Assembly (NCBI GenBank): GCA_947626595.1
Contig: CANQST010000007.1
Coordinates: 1-45,804 of the forward strand
DNA from: an uncultured Bacilli bacterium
GTDB lineage: Bacteria > Bacillota_I > Bacilli_A > RF39 > UBA660
DNA length: 45,804 nucleotides
Direction: 5' to 3'
In this document: piece by piece, positions 1 to 8,462 of the stretch
How positions within the stretch are numbered: the first letter of the stretch is position 1
Layout of the letters: each line of letters begins with the position of its first letter
The notes under the pieces: generated by a model
Seen by the model: only the letters and a program-made list of their open reading frames with translations
What the model was told of the DNA's origin: nothing
Databases searched by the model: none
Made by a program: the position numbers and the translations under genes

Positions 1-19
1 GCCCGTTTTCAACGAGCAT
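1..19 (-). CDS. Possible 5' end of an unidentified gene (partial)
   Basis: On the minus strand an ATG at 19-17 is preceded at good spacing by the Shine-Dalgarno-like AAGGA and opens a frame beginning M-L-V-E-N-G before the window ends. Six codons are too few to identify a product. It would lie 37 bases downstream of the NUDIX gene on the same strand. The call rests only on the ribosome-binding site and start codon. Confidence 0.3.
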
Positions 20-56
20 TTAGTTCCTTATTATCGATTTTTTCTTCTTACGAGAA

Positions 57-512
57 TTAAATTTTTAATTCAACGTTATTTATAAAGTTTTTAAGTTTAC
101 TAGGTAGTAAATTATAATTAGATAAATCTTTTAAATCTAGCCATGTAAAGTGATGAAAGATATCACTGTAAGGTCCTTTTTCCATTCGTTCTTGAGGAAT
201 TTTTTCATAATCATTAGATGGTAAGATAGTGTAATAGTATAAGACAATATCATGAGTTTTTTCGCCTTTCTTATTGATAAAGAAGTCTTCACTAATTCCA
301 GCAAACTTTTCTATAGAAAAAGTTAGGCCTAACTCTTCTTGTAATTCTCTTATTAGAGCATCTTTACTTTCTTCTCCTACTTCAACGTATCCTCCGGGTA
401 AAGTATAGGAATTTTTTTCATAAGTTTCAACTAAAAGTCTTTCTTTATTACAAATAATAGCCGCTACGCGTAACTTAAATTTTATATTATTATCAATTAT
501 TTTTATATCCAT
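57..512 (-). CDS. NUDIX hydrolase
   Basis: Predicted cytoplasmic NUDIX-family pyrophosphohydrolase; the substrate cannot be assigned. The Nudix box is intact and reads GGYVEVGEESKDALIRELQEELGL in two overlapping parts (GGYVEVGEESKDAL, then RELQEELGL), with the REXXEE acidic residues that bind Mg. The ORF track starts at 536, but the ATG at 512 (MDIKIIDNN) is better because AAAGGAG sits seven bases upstream and the longer start would overlap the ychF terminator. The protein is about 151 residues, a normal single-domain length. It lies downstream of ychF on the same strand beyond a terminator-like hairpin, so expression probably depends on readthrough or a weak promoter of its own. Family is confident, role unknown. 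Confidence 0.85.
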   Translation of the reverse strand: MDIKIIDNNIKFKLRVAAIICNKERLLVETYEKNSYTLPGGYVEVGEESKDALIRELQEELGLTFSIEKFAGISEDFFINKKGEKTHDIVLYYYTILPSNDYEKIPQERMEKGPYSDIFHHFTWLDLKDLSNYNLLPSKLKNFINNVELKI

Positions 513-530
513 AATTTCTCCTTTAGAAAA

Positions 531-561
531 AGACAAGAAGTTCTTGTTTAAGTTCTTGTCT
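531..561 (-). terminator. Rho-independent terminator after ychF
   Basis: AGACAAGAA (531-539) and TTCTTGTCT (553-561) form a 9-bp inverted repeat with a 13-base loop. On the minus strand it is followed directly by TTTTTC. The upstream arm overlaps the ychF stop codon. Confidence 0.75.
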
Positions 562-1660
562 ATACATTAAATCTAAAATAACAAATATCTCCATCTTGCA
601 TTAAGTAGTCTTTTCCTTCTATTCTGGCACGACCAGCTTCTTTTACTTTTAATTCACTACCATATTTTATTAAATCTTCATAAGAAGTTACTTCGGCTCT
701 AATAAAGCCTTTTTCAAAATCAGTATGAATTATACCAGCACATTCTTTAGCATTCATTCCTTCTTTAAATGTCCAAGCTCTTACTTCGTCTTTACCAGTA
801 GTAAAAAATGTTCTTAGACCTAAAATTTCATAGGTAGCTTTAATTAGTTTATCTAGACCACTAGCATCTAGTCCTAAACCTTCTAGCATTTCTTCTTTAT
901 CAGCTTTATCTAATTCACTTAGTTCTTCTTCTACTTTAGCACATAAACTTACTACTTTAGCATTTTCTTTAGTAGCATAGTCTTTTACTTGTTTTACAAA
1001 GTTATTATCTTCTTTTCCTAAGTCTTCTTCCTTGATATTAGCAAGATAGATAATAGGTTTTAAAGTTAAAAAACTATATGATTTTAGAATTTTTTGTTCT
1101 TCTTCGTTTAGATTTAACTGACGTAATGGCTTATTTTCTTCTAAGGCTTTTTTACATTTTTCTAGTATTTCTACTTCTAATAAATCATTTTTATCTTTAG
1201 TGGTACGTGCTTTTTTAGAAACTTTTTCTAAACGATTATTAACAATATCTAAGTCCGCTATAGTTAGTTCTAGATTAATTGTTTCAATATCTCTAATAGG
1301 ATCAATATTTCCTTCAACGTGAATTATTTTGCCATCGTCAAAGCATCTTACTACTTCAACTATAGCGTCTACTTCTCTAATGTGAGATAAGAATTTATTA
1401 CCTAAACCTTCGCCGTGAGAGGCTCCTTTTACTAAACCGGCTATATCAGTAAATTCATAAGCTGTTGGGATAAAACGATTAGGTTCGTACATTTCTTTTA
1501 ATTTATCCATTCTCTCATCGGGAACAGTTACTACACCAACATTAGGTTCAATAGTAGCGAATGGATAGTTTTCAGCTAAGATTTTTTGATTAGTTATGGC
1601 ATTAAAAAGAGTTGATTTTCCAACGTTAGGAAGACCCACTATTCCTGCTTTTAAACTCAT
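560..1660 (-). CDS. ychF: Ribosome-binding ATPase YchF (Obg family)
   Basis: Universal Obg-related P-loop NTPase that prefers ATP to GTP and binds ribosomes; implicated in translation and oxidative-stress responses. The P-loop GLPNVGKST is at residues 8-16, the switch/G3 motif DIAGLVKGASHGEGLG follows near residues 73-88, and the C-terminal third is the TGS domain (tail TSYEDLIKYGSELKVKEAGRARIEGKDY in part). Length 366 matches the family exactly. The start has GAAAAGAGG upstream. It follows the GNAT gene by only 4 bases and belongs to the conserved parB-mscS-DUF951-ychF segment of Firmicutes oriC regions, here interrupted by a transporter and an acetyltransferase. rpsF-ssb-rpsR, which usually follow, are not seen. 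Confidence 0.97.
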   Translation of the reverse strand: MSLKAGIVGLPNVGKSTLFNAITNQKILAENYPFATIEPNVGVVTVPDERMDKLKEMYEPNRFIPTAYEFTDIAGLVKGASHGEGLGNKFLSHIREVDAIVEVVRCFDDGKIIHVEGNIDPIRDIETINLELTIADLDIVNNRLEKVSKKARTTKDKNDLLEVEILEKCKKALEENKPLRQLNLNEEEQKILKSYSFLTLKPIIYLANIKEEDLGKEDNNFVKQVKDYATKENAKVVSLCAKVEEELSELDKADKEEMLEGLGLDASGLDKLIKATYEILGLRTFFTTGKDEVRAWTFKEGMNAKECAGIIHTDFEKGFIRAEVTSYEDLIKYGSELKVKEAGRARIEGKDYLMQDGDICYFRFNV

Positions 1661-1664
1661 AATA

Positions 1665-2252
1665 TTACCTCTTTTCTAACATTTTTGTTAATCTTTTATA
1701 ATCATTTGATTTTAAAAAAGCTTGATAATTTAATATTTCTTTTCTATTTTCTTCATCTATTTCACTAATAATTGAATTATAATTAAATAATTTAGTAGAT
1801 AAAGGTTTTTGATTGTTTTTCTCTAAAGGTAAAAAATACTTAGAAAATTTAGTATTTATAAAACCATTCTTTTCAAAAAAAATTTGTGCAGGAGTTAAAC
1901 ATTGTAGAGAAATATCACAGTTTTCTCTCTTAGCAACAGACTTTATATAGTTTAAAAGAATGGTTCCATAACCTTCATTTCTTTTATCTTCACTTATTAA
2001 AAATTGACTTATATGAATTAGATTTTGACTTGGTCTTGTAAGTAAGGAATAACCTACTTGTTTATTATCTTCTTCAATAATTAGTATTTTAGCTTGATTA
2101 GTTTCATGTAAAATTATTTTTCTTAGTATTTCTATTTCTTCTTGATAGGATGTTTGTTGATTAGAAAACATTCCTATAGCATTAAAGTTTTCTAAGTCAA
2201 ATAGATTTATACAAAAAGGGATATCTTTTTTTGTTATGTTTCTTATGTTCAT
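1665..2252 (-). CDS. GNAT-family N-acetyltransferase
   Basis: Predicted acetyl-CoA-dependent N-acetyltransferase. Residues from the chosen start include NIRNITKKDIPFCINLF (typical strand-helix opening) and the acetyl-CoA motif A region ISQFLISEDKRNEGYGTILL, where R-N-E-G-Y-G is the Q/RxxGxG/A pyrophosphate loop. The tail of about 50 residues after the core is of unknown function. The ORF track begins at 2303, but the ATG at 2252 has AAGGAAAGGA upstream and starts at the expected domain boundary, giving about 195 residues. It is directly upstream of ychF (4-base gap) and likely co-transcribed. The substrate is unknown. Confidence 0.8.
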   Translation of the reverse strand: MNIRNITKKDIPFCINLFDLENFNAIGMFSNQQTSYQEEIEILRKIILHETNQAKILIIEEDNKQVGYSLLTRPSQNLIHISQFLISEDKRNEGYGTILLNYIKSVAKRENCDISLQCLTPAQIFFEKNGFINTKFSKYFLPLEKNNQKPLSTKLFNYNSIISEIDEENRKEILNYQAFLKSNDYKRLTKMLEKR

Positions 2253-2347
2253 TGTAATCGTCCTTTCCTTACATATTATATATTTTTTTGATAGTAAAAG
2301 CAAGCAAAGAAAAAATATGAATTAATCATACTTTTCTTAGTAATTTA

Positions 2348-3943
2348 CTAAATAGTTGGATAAACTCCTAGTCCAATAGGTAGTCCAATTAAGTACCAAA
2401 GGACTACTACTAATATCCAAGTTAAGGATATTAATAAGAAATATGGGGTTATTAACTTTAAGGAATTCCTTATAGTATAAGGTCTTTCTTTATGAAGGTT
2501 ATAAATATTTAAGTAACCAATAAAGATAACAAAAGACGCTAGTAAAGGAGTAAATCCTTTAGTCATGGAGTCACCAGCACGCATTACTATTTGAGCAAAT
2601 TGCGGAGATATATTAGATTGCATAAACATTGGAACAACTACAGGGGCAAAGATATACCATTTATTAGCAGGACTTGTTAAGAATAGATTAGATATAGCGA
2701 TTAATAATAGCGTTATTAGTATTAAAGGTATTCCTGTTACATCGATGTAGTTTAATGTATTAGCAAGCCAAGCAGTTATTACTAGACCAATGTTGCTTTT
2801 TCTAAAGATAGCGATAAATTGGGAAACAACAAAGATTAGGATAAAGATACTTCCTAGTTTAGAGAAGTTTTTACTAGATTTTTCAATTAGTTCTTTATCA
2901 TTTTTAATAGATTTACTTCCTATTCCATAAGCAATACCGGCTGTTATGAAAAGGATTGCGACTAGGTATGAAAAACCATCTTGAAAGTAGGAATTACTTC
3001 CAAATAATTGATTAACATAAGTATCTTCACTCATGTCTAGAAGCATTCCAGAATAAGGTAAGTTTGGTATAAGAGAATAGATAAAGATAAATAAAACTAT
3101 TATGGAAACAACTAAGGCTAGACGAAGGCCTTTCTTTTCATTTTTATCTTTCTCAATTTGTTGTTGCTCCAAAAGGTCGGTATCGATAATACTATATTGT
3201 TCAGTACGAGAAAAACCATCGTCTTTTTTATATTTACCTATTTTAGGGGCAATTATTTTTTCAATAATGATAGTTCCTACTATTGATAAAATTATAGATG
3301 TTGCGATAATAAAGATTAGATTAGAGCTTAGAGCTATATGAATATTTTCATCTATTAATAAAGCGGCTTGTTTAGTGTAATCCATAAGGGATACTTCCAT
3401 GGAACCAATGAATAGTGATACGCCATAGCTAAAGGCTACTCCACAGAAAGCGGTTGTTATTCCTAATATTGGGTTACGACCATTAATGAAGTAGATTAAA
3501 GCAGCAAGGGGAATAAGAATAGCATAGCCTACTTCGTTTATTAATGAAGATGTTGTCGCGATAAAAAGGACTAGAAATGTTAGGGTTGTTTTGGGTATTT
3601 TACTTAGATGTCTTCTAGTTAGGGTTTCAATAAAGCCAGATCCTTCAGCAATGGTTATTCCTAATAGAGATATTAGAAGAGTTCCTAAAGGACCAAAACT
3701 TAAAAAGTTTTTAGCGGCATTACTTATTATATATTTTAAGCCATCAAAGCTAAAGAGATTTTCAACGGCTACTAAGGTAGGTTCTAAGTCTTTAGCGTTG
3801 CTACTTACGGTATTATAAGTGGCTTGCATTTCAAAGGCTGATAATATTCCACTTAATATCATAACTATTAATATTAAGAAAAGAAATACTGTTATTGGAT
3901 GCAAATAAAATTTTTTTAGTTTTAATTTTCTTTTGTCTTTCAT
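2348..3943 (-). CDS. AbgT-family transporter
   Basis: Polytopic inner-membrane protein of 531 residues resembling the AbgT family (p-aminobenzoyl-glutamate transport; some members export sulfonamides). Hydrophobic spans cover nearly the whole chain from residue 14 on. Family-like stretches are IAEGSGFIETLTRRHL after the second span, TTSSLINEVGYAILIPLAALI, and the C-terminal SNLFLTSPANKWYIFAPVVVPM followed by MRAGDSMTKGFTPL. Length is normal for AbgT (about 510-550). It is inserted between DUF951 and the GNAT gene, a position where oriC-proximal Firmicutes clusters have no transporter, so it is probably an accessory acquisition. A folate-precursor substrate is family knowledge, not visible in the sequence. 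Confidence 0.85.
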   Translation of the reverse strand: MKDKRKLKLKKFYLHPITVFLFLILIVMILSGILSAFEMQATYNTVSSNAKDLEPTLVAVENLFSFDGLKYIISNAAKNFLSFGPLGTLLISLLGITIAEGSGFIETLTRRHLSKIPKTTLTFLVLFIATTSSLINEVGYAILIPLAALIYFINGRNPILGITTAFCGVAFSYGVSLFIGSMEVSLMDYTKQAALLIDENIHIALSSNLIFIIATSIILSIVGTIIIEKIIAPKIGKYKKDDGFSRTEQYSIIDTDLLEQQQIEKDKNEKKGLRLALVVSIIVLFIFIYSLIPNLPYSGMLLDMSEDTYVNQLFGSNSYFQDGFSYLVAILFITAGIAYGIGSKSIKNDKELIEKSSKNFSKLGSIFILIFVVSQFIAIFRKSNIGLVITAWLANTLNYIDVTGIPLILITLLLIAISNLFLTSPANKWYIFAPVVVPMFMQSNISPQFAQIVMRAGDSMTKGFTPLLASFVIFIGYLNIYNLHKERPYTIRNSLKLITPYFLLISLTWILVVVLWYLIGLPIGLGVYPTI

Positions 3944-3956
3944 AAGTTATCCCTTT

Positions 3957-4142
3957 CTAATCAATTATTTTTTTTAGTTTTTTATTAAATTCAATGCGTG
4001 GTAAGAGTATTGTTCTACCGCAATGTAGACATTTTATTTTGATATCAGCACCTAGTCTTACTACTTCCCATTCGTTAGTTCCACATGGATGCTGCTTTTT
4101 CATAATAACTTTACTTCCTATTTGATAATTATTTTTTTCCAT
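3957..4142 (-). CDS. DUF951 family small protein (YyzM-like)
   Basis: A 61-residue protein matching the DUF951/YyzM family: HPCGTNEWEVVRLGADIKIKC followed by CGRTILLPR. It has Cys residues at HPCG and CLHC, compatible with a zinc site. The function of this family is unestablished; it is a standard companion of the parB-mscS-ychF neighbourhood in Bacillus. The start at 4142 overlaps the end of the mscS-type gene by 14 bases, indicating translational coupling. Its C-terminus is lysine-rich. Confidence 0.88.
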   Translation of the reverse strand: MEKNNYQIGSKVIMKKQHPCGTNEWEVVRLGADIKIKCLHCGRTILLPRIEFNKKLKKIID

Positions 4143-4947
4143 TATGCACCTCTATTTGTGGGTATGGTATTTTAATACCTGCCTCATCAAAAGCAATTTT
4201 TATTTCTTTACGAAGAAGTCTTTCAACATTAAATTGTTGCATTGGTTCTACTTCTACAGCTATTTTATAAGTAACATTACTGTCAGCTAGAGCTTCTATT
4301 CCTAGTATTTGATAGTCTCCTTTTACAGCAGGAATTGTTCCTTGTAATTTTTTAAATAGTTTATTTAGAACTTCTTCTACTTCTTTAGGAGAATGGTCAT
4401 AAGATACGCCTACTTCTAGGACGGCTAAGGAATTATTTAGACTGTAATTAATAATTTTATCCATATTACGATTAGATATGATTTTTACAGCGCCTTTGTA
4501 GTTCTTGATCTTGGTTGTCTTTAGTCCAACGGCTATTACTTCTCCCATAAAACCATCTATTTCGATAGTGTCGCCTACTTCATATTGGTTTTCAGTAATA
4601 ATAAATACTCCTGCTATTATGTCTTTAGCTAGGTCTTGAAAAGCAAGTCCTATAATAGCGGTTCCGATACCTAAACCAGCAAGAATAGATTTTACATTTA
4701 CTCCATAAAGAGATAATATAGCAAGAAGAACAAAGATGGTTATTAAATATTTTGATATGTTTAGAGTAATTATTTGAATAGTTTTTACTTTTTGATTTTG
4801 TTCTTTATTAAGATGTTTTTTACGAAAGATGGTAGCTTTATTTACAAAGTGTCTTATTATTGAATAAATAACTATTCCTATTATAATGTATAAAGCAGAT
4901 ATTAGAATATTCTTTATATTTATTGATATACCTAGTATATTTAACAT
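4129..4947 (-). CDS. MscS-family small-conductance mechanosensitive channel
   Basis: Membrane channel that gates with membrane tension and releases solutes on osmotic downshock. Residues 12-30 and 55-80 form hydrophobic spans; the third, pore-lining helix is the Gly/Ala-rich KSILAGLGIGTAIIGLAFQD, followed by the beta-domain motif EVGDTIEIDGFMGEV, the most conserved part of the family. The C-terminal alpha/beta domain continues to about residue 265. Length 272 fits the short YkuT/MscS type. It starts 2 bases after parB with its ribosome-binding site inside the parB end, so it should be read with parA-parB. Confidence 0.93.
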   Translation of the reverse strand: MLNILGISINIKNILISALYIIIGIVIYSIIRHFVNKATIFRKKHLNKEQNQKVKTIQIITLNISKYLITIFVLLAILSLYGVNVKSILAGLGIGTAIIGLAFQDLAKDIIAGVFIITENQYEVGDTIEIDGFMGEVIAVGLKTTKIKNYKGAVKIISNRNMDKIINYSLNNSLAVLEVGVSYDHSPKEVEEVLNKLFKKLQGTIPAVKGDYQILGIEALADSNVTYKIAVEVEPMQQFNVERLLRKEIKIAFDEAGIKIPYPQIEVHNGKK

Positions 4948-4949
4948 AA

Positions 4950-5843
4950 TTAGCTCCTATCTAAAGACATTATTTCAAGTAAACGATTTAAGTCATTAGT
5001 ATTGGTAAAAGTTATTTCTATTTTGTTATTTTTAATTTTTACTTTAGTTCCAAGTTTTTCGCATAGTTCTTCTTCAATATATTTATATTCATTTGATGGT
5101 TTATGTTTGGTTAATTGATGGGTTCTAGCAAACTCGTCTTTAGATGTAGTTAAATCTTCAAGACTACGAACACTTAAGCCTTCTTCTATGACTTTGGTTG
5201 CTAAATCTTGTTGCTGTTTTTCGTCGTCTAATTTGCTTAGAACACGGGCATGGCCCATGGAAAGCTTTTTAGTAGCGACTTCGTCTTGAATGGCTTTTGG
5301 TAGAGTTAGTAGGCCTAACATGTTGGTTATGTGGCTACGGCTTTTACCAAGTCTTTGAGAAAGCTCTTCTTGAGTTAAGGCAAGGGTCTCTTGAAGTTTT
5401 TTATAGGCATTTGCTTCTTCGATAGCGTTTAGATTTTCTCTTTGAAGGTTTTCTAGTAAGGCAATTTCCATCATTTCAGTATCATTGAAGTCTCTAACTA
5501 TAGCTGGTATAGAAGATAGGCCTGCTAAAAGAGAGGCTTTGACGCGGCGTTCACCGGCAATTATTTCATAACCTTTAATGCTCTTTTTAACAATAATGGG
5601 CTGAAAAACGCCATGTTCTTTGATAGATGCTGCTAGTTCTTCTAGGGCTTTTTGATCAAAGACTTTTCTTGGTTGATAGGGGTTGGCTCTTAGGTCTTTT
5701 AATTTTACTTGAATTATTCCTTCTTTTGGCGTTTCGTTAATGATTTTTTCTTCGACACGACTGTAGTCTAGAACTTCATTTGTGAATAATTCTTCAAGTC
5801 CTCGACCTAGGGCTCTTCTTTTAGGGGTACTATTGGTTTCCAT
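4950..5843 (-). CDS. parB: Chromosome-partitioning protein ParB (Spo0J)
   Basis: CTP-dependent DNA clamp that loads at parS, slides onto flanking DNA and recruits SMC for origin segregation. Visible parts: N-terminal basic leader with RRALGRGLEELF (ParA-stimulating type), the CTP-binding ParB/sulfiredoxin box ending in GERR (residues 97-100), the helix-turn-helix LTQEELSQRLGKSRSHITN (about 156-174) and a C-terminal dimerisation region ending near 297. At positions that, as I recall, separate ParB from Noc, it keeps the ParB type (Arg169 in GKSRSH, Gly197 in SMGHAR). It should therefore read parS sites such as those at 20.9-21.6 kb rather than the CCCGGG palindromes among them. It overlaps parA by 14 bases. 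Confidence 0.97.
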   Translation of the reverse strand: METNSTPKRRALGRGLEELFTNEVLDYSRVEEKIINETPKEGIIQVKLKDLRANPYQPRKVFDQKALEELAASIKEHGVFQPIIVKKSIKGYEIIAGERRVKASLLAGLSSIPAIVRDFNDTEMMEIALLENLQRENLNAIEEANAYKKLQETLALTQEELSQRLGKSRSHITNMLGLLTLPKAIQDEVATKKLSMGHARVLSKLDDEKQQQDLATKVIEEGLSVRSLEDLTTSKDEFARTHQLTKHKPSNEYKYIEEELCEKLGTKVKIKNNKIEITFTNTNDLNRLLEIMSLDRS

Positions 5844-6618
5844 TACGAGAAATCACTTCCTTTGCTAGATTTATATAGGCTTCTGAGCCTCTACTTTTAG
5901 GGTCATATACGACTATTGGTTCACCATGTGATGGGGCTTCTGTTAATTTTATTAATCTTGGAATAATAGTATTATAAACTTTTTCTTTAAAGAATTTTCT
6001 GATATCGTCTACTACTTCGAAACCTAGGTTGGTACGAGAGTCCAACATTGTTAGTAGGACACCTTCGATATCTAGGGTTGGATTTAGTTGTTTTTGAGCA
6101 AGCATGATAGTTTTTAGTAATTGTGTAATTCCTTCTAGAGCAAAGAATTCACATTGAACAGGAATGATAACAGAGTTGGATGCGACTAAAGCGTTGGTGG
6201 TAATTATTCCTAAAGATGGTGGGCAATCTAGAATTATGTAGTCAAAATTGTCTTTGATGGTTGCTAAATGATTTTTTAGTTGAGTTAACTTGTCAAAGTC
6301 TTTTTCTTCACGACTTTTTTCAACTAGCTCGATGTCTAGTCCAGCTAAGTTGATACTTGCTGGTATGACTGATAGGTTTTTGTATTTTGTTTTAATGATG
6401 GCATCACTAATGGGCTTTTCTCCGGCAAATACTTCATAAATACTTACATCGATATCACCTTTATTGATACCTACTCCTGTTGATGTATTTCCCTGAGGGT
6501 CTAAATCTATTAACAAAACTTTTTGACCTAATACTGCTAGGGATGCTGAAAGGTTTATACATGTTGTTGTCTTACCTACTCCACCTTTTTGATTAACTAA
6601 TGCTATTACTTTTCCCAT
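5830..6618 (-). CDS. parA: Chromosome-partitioning ATPase ParA (Soj)
   Basis: Walker-type ATPase of 262 residues that works with ParB in origin segregation and, as Soj in Bacillus, also controls DnaA activity. The deviant Walker A motif KGGVGKTTT is at residues 11-19, with the signature lysine; switch I/Walker A' DLDPQGNTSTG follows near 39-49, and Walker B IILDCPPSLG near 128-137. The start has the ribosome-binding sequence AGGTGAT. It is the first gene of parA-parB-mscS-DUF951. Upstream lies a 233-base gap with the terminator of the preceding gene and an AT-rich region that probably holds its promoter, though I could not settle on a clear -35/-10 pair. Confidence 0.97.
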   Translation of the reverse strand: MGKVIALVNQKGGVGKTTTCINLSASLAVLGQKVLLIDLDPQGNTSTGVGINKGDIDVSIYEVFAGEKPISDAIIKTKYKNLSVIPASINLAGLDIELVEKSREEKDFDKLTQLKNHLATIKDNFDYIILDCPPSLGIITTNALVASNSVIIPVQCEFFALEGITQLLKTIMLAQKQLNPTLDIEGVLLTMLDSRTNLGFEVVDDIRKFFKEKVYNTIIPRLIKLTEAPSHGEPIVVYDPKSRGSEAYINLAKEVISRNGNQ

Positions 6619-6802
6619 TTTATCACCTGTTTTCTATATATTTTGTTTATTACCATAAAAGTATTATGATAGGTATATGTACGTTTAAAATTATATCATT
6701 TATTGTCTAATTTTGAAATATATTTAGTTTAAAATTTCTTTTTATTTAGAAGTTAGAGGTTACTTACAAGTTTATTGTACCATACTTTTTAGCTTTTTTT
6801 CG

Positions 6803-6829
6803 AAAAAAAAGAGAAGATGTTACTCTTCT
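6803..6829 (-). terminator. Terminator after the membrane-anchored protein gene
   Basis: AGAAGA (6812-6817) and TCTTCT (6824-6829) make a short stem, followed on the minus strand by a run of eight T. It separates the accessory island from parA. Confidence 0.7.
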
Positions 6830-6851
6830 ATTTGAATGATAGGCATCTGCT

Positions 6852-7607
6852 TTAGTAATTACCTGTAGCGCTTAAAACTTGTGAAAGGTCATAGAATGTT
6901 CCATCACTTTTGATAGCTAAGGTAGTAACTCCACCAGTAGTACTTGCTGTTACGAATTTAGTGACATCAGTTATTCCAGCAAGCTGTCCATACGATACAA
7001 CTGCTCCTTGAACATGATTAAACATGTGAACAATAGGAATATATTCTACGGTACCGTCTTCTAATAGTATAAATAATGTATCTCCTGTATTACTTTGTCC
7101 CATTCCTCCAAAATAAACATCAACTATTTTTTTATCAAATTTAATTGGATTGCTTGCTACATCATTTTTAGTACTTGTCCAATTTAATGGGTACTCTTCT
7201 ACTACTTTGGTTGGGGTAAAGCTGAAAGTTATTTGTTGTTGAGTAGCATCTACTGTAATCCATATTCCAGCACGTCCTTGACATGATAAAGTATAATTTT
7301 TCTCAGAACTATTAAGAACTTTAGTGCTATCAAAAGGAATTACTGAATTGGATTTAACTTCTTCTACTGGTGTTAGGTCTTCTTCATTTGAACTAGTGTT
7401 TTTTTCAGTTTCATTGGTTGTTTTATCTTTTTCTTCTTTACTTATTTGATTATTATTTGTATTACTAAAGATAACTCCTTTATCAATTCCAATATAAATA
7501 ACTAGTCCTAATATTACTAGTACAAGTAATACTATTATTACAATAAACTTTGTGTTCTTTTTCTTTGATGTTGGTTTTTCTTCTAAAACTTCTACTTCTT
7601 TTTCCAT
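6852..7607 (-). CDS. Membrane-anchored extracellular protein of unknown function
   Basis: I do not recognise this 251-residue protein. It has a charged cytoplasmic N-terminus with a Lys patch (KKKNTK), one membrane span at about residues 21-43 (IVIIVLLVLVILGLVIYIGI), then a low-complexity Asn/Glu/Thr/Lys linker (about 50-85). The outer domain of about 165 residues is beta-rich, with short strand-turn elements such as DTLFILLEDGTVEYIPI and TTLAIKSDGTFYDL. The paired xDGTxY turns recall propeller or WD-like secreted proteins but are too few to assign a fold. Start at 7607 has GGAGGAG upstream. It follows the tail-collar-like gene by 95 bases and may share its transcript. A surface role is inferred from the anchor and neighbours. 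Confidence 0.75.
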   Translation of the reverse strand: MEKEVEVLEEKPTSKKKNTKFIVIIVLLVLVILGLVIYIGIDKGVIFSNTNNNQISKEEKDKTTNETEKNTSSNEEDLTPVEEVKSNSVIPFDSTKVLNSSEKNYTLSCQGRAGIWITVDATQQQITFSFTPTKVVEEYPLNWTSTKNDVASNPIKFDKKIVDVYFGGMGQSNTGDTLFILLEDGTVEYIPIVHMFNHVQGAVVSYGQLAGITDVTKFVTASTTGGVTTLAIKSDGTFYDLSQVLSATGNY

Positions 7608-7702
7608 TTTCTCCTCCTATTTTAAGAATAAGGAAGTTTTGGATTTTTTTCAATGATTATTTGGAAAAAGTGAGGCGATTTACAATAAATTTTACAAGGT
7701 GA

Positions 7703-8446
7703 TTATTTAGTTCTTTTCCACATATAAACGGTTATGTAAGGATCTAATGTACTAAAGGATGTTCCTTTACCAGTTGAACCGCTTGTTAATGAAGAAGATT
7801 TTGTAGTCAACTCTGGTATTGTTACCGTTCCAGTTACTGTATGAGTATGCTCACCACCTATTGGTGTCGTTGCCCAATCTCCTGATAAAGGGCCTTGTAA
7901 ATGAACATAATCTCCACTTTGCCAAGAACTACCCATGTTAAAAGTAAATTTATGAGTATGAGCACTGCCTTCAGCATTAGCCGTTAAATTCATTGTAGAT
8001 GTTGTCGTAGAAATAGTAGTATGAGTATGACTAATATCGTGAGTATGTGCTGGTAAATTATCTTCTGTTAAAGTTACAGTTTTACTTCCTCCTGTTTGCC
8101 CCAATGTTTTAAATTCAGTCGAACTTGTATCTATTCCTACTAAGGTTTGTCCTTTTCCAAATACTTCCCATACTCCACCAAATAATGTTGATGGATTTGT
8201 ATTACTATAACTTATATAAATACTTCCTATTGGATATACTTTTAAAAGAAAGTTTTGTAATTCACTACTAAACTTAGTGCAAGTTCCATCTATGGCATTT
8301 TGTACATTAGTCGCCCCTAACTTAGAATTATCTACATAAGAAACATTTTTACTTTCTATTAAAGTTTCTGCTAAAGTACTTGTCATAATAGAAATAAATA
8401 TTCCTAAAAGAATACTTAATAAGACTTTTTTATCTAATTTTTTCAT
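7703..8446 (-). CDS. Secreted protein with phage tail-collar/baseplate-like domain
   Basis: A 247-residue exported protein. Residues 1-26 are a signal peptide or anchor (KKVLLSILLGIFISIM, then LAE). Residues 35-55 contain VSYVDNSKLGATNVQNAID, a repeat type common in phage fibres and gut Firmicutes surface proteins. From about residue 70 it resembles phage baseplate/collar C-termini: YPIGSIYISYSNTNPSTLFGG, then GGSKTVTLTEDNLPAHTH, ending in LDPYITVYMWKR. Four HTH-type histidine motifs (PAHTH, ISHTH, SAHTH, GEHTH) resemble the metal-binding histidines of phage receptor-binding tips. There are no other phage genes nearby, so this is a domesticated surface or adhesion protein rather than part of a prophage (inference). 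It lies 16 bases after an XRE gene. Confidence 0.8.
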   Translation of the reverse strand: MKKLDKKVLLSILLGIFISIMTSTLAETLIESKNVSYVDNSKLGATNVQNAIDGTCTKFSSELQNFLLKVYPIGSIYISYSNTNPSTLFGGVWEVFGKGQTLVGIDTSSTEFKTLGQTGGSKTVTLTEDNLPAHTHDISHTHTTISTTTSTMNLTANAEGSAHTHKFTFNMGSSWQSGDYVHLQGPLSGDWATTPIGGEHTHTVTGTVTIPELTTKSSSLTSGSTGKGTSFSTLDPYITVYMWKRTK

Positions 8447-8462
8447 TAATTACCCCTCTTTT

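Noticed and set aside
7703-8446. Prophage remnant around the tail-collar-like gene
   Set aside because: No integrase, portal, capsid or other tail gene nearby, and the protein has its own signal peptide.
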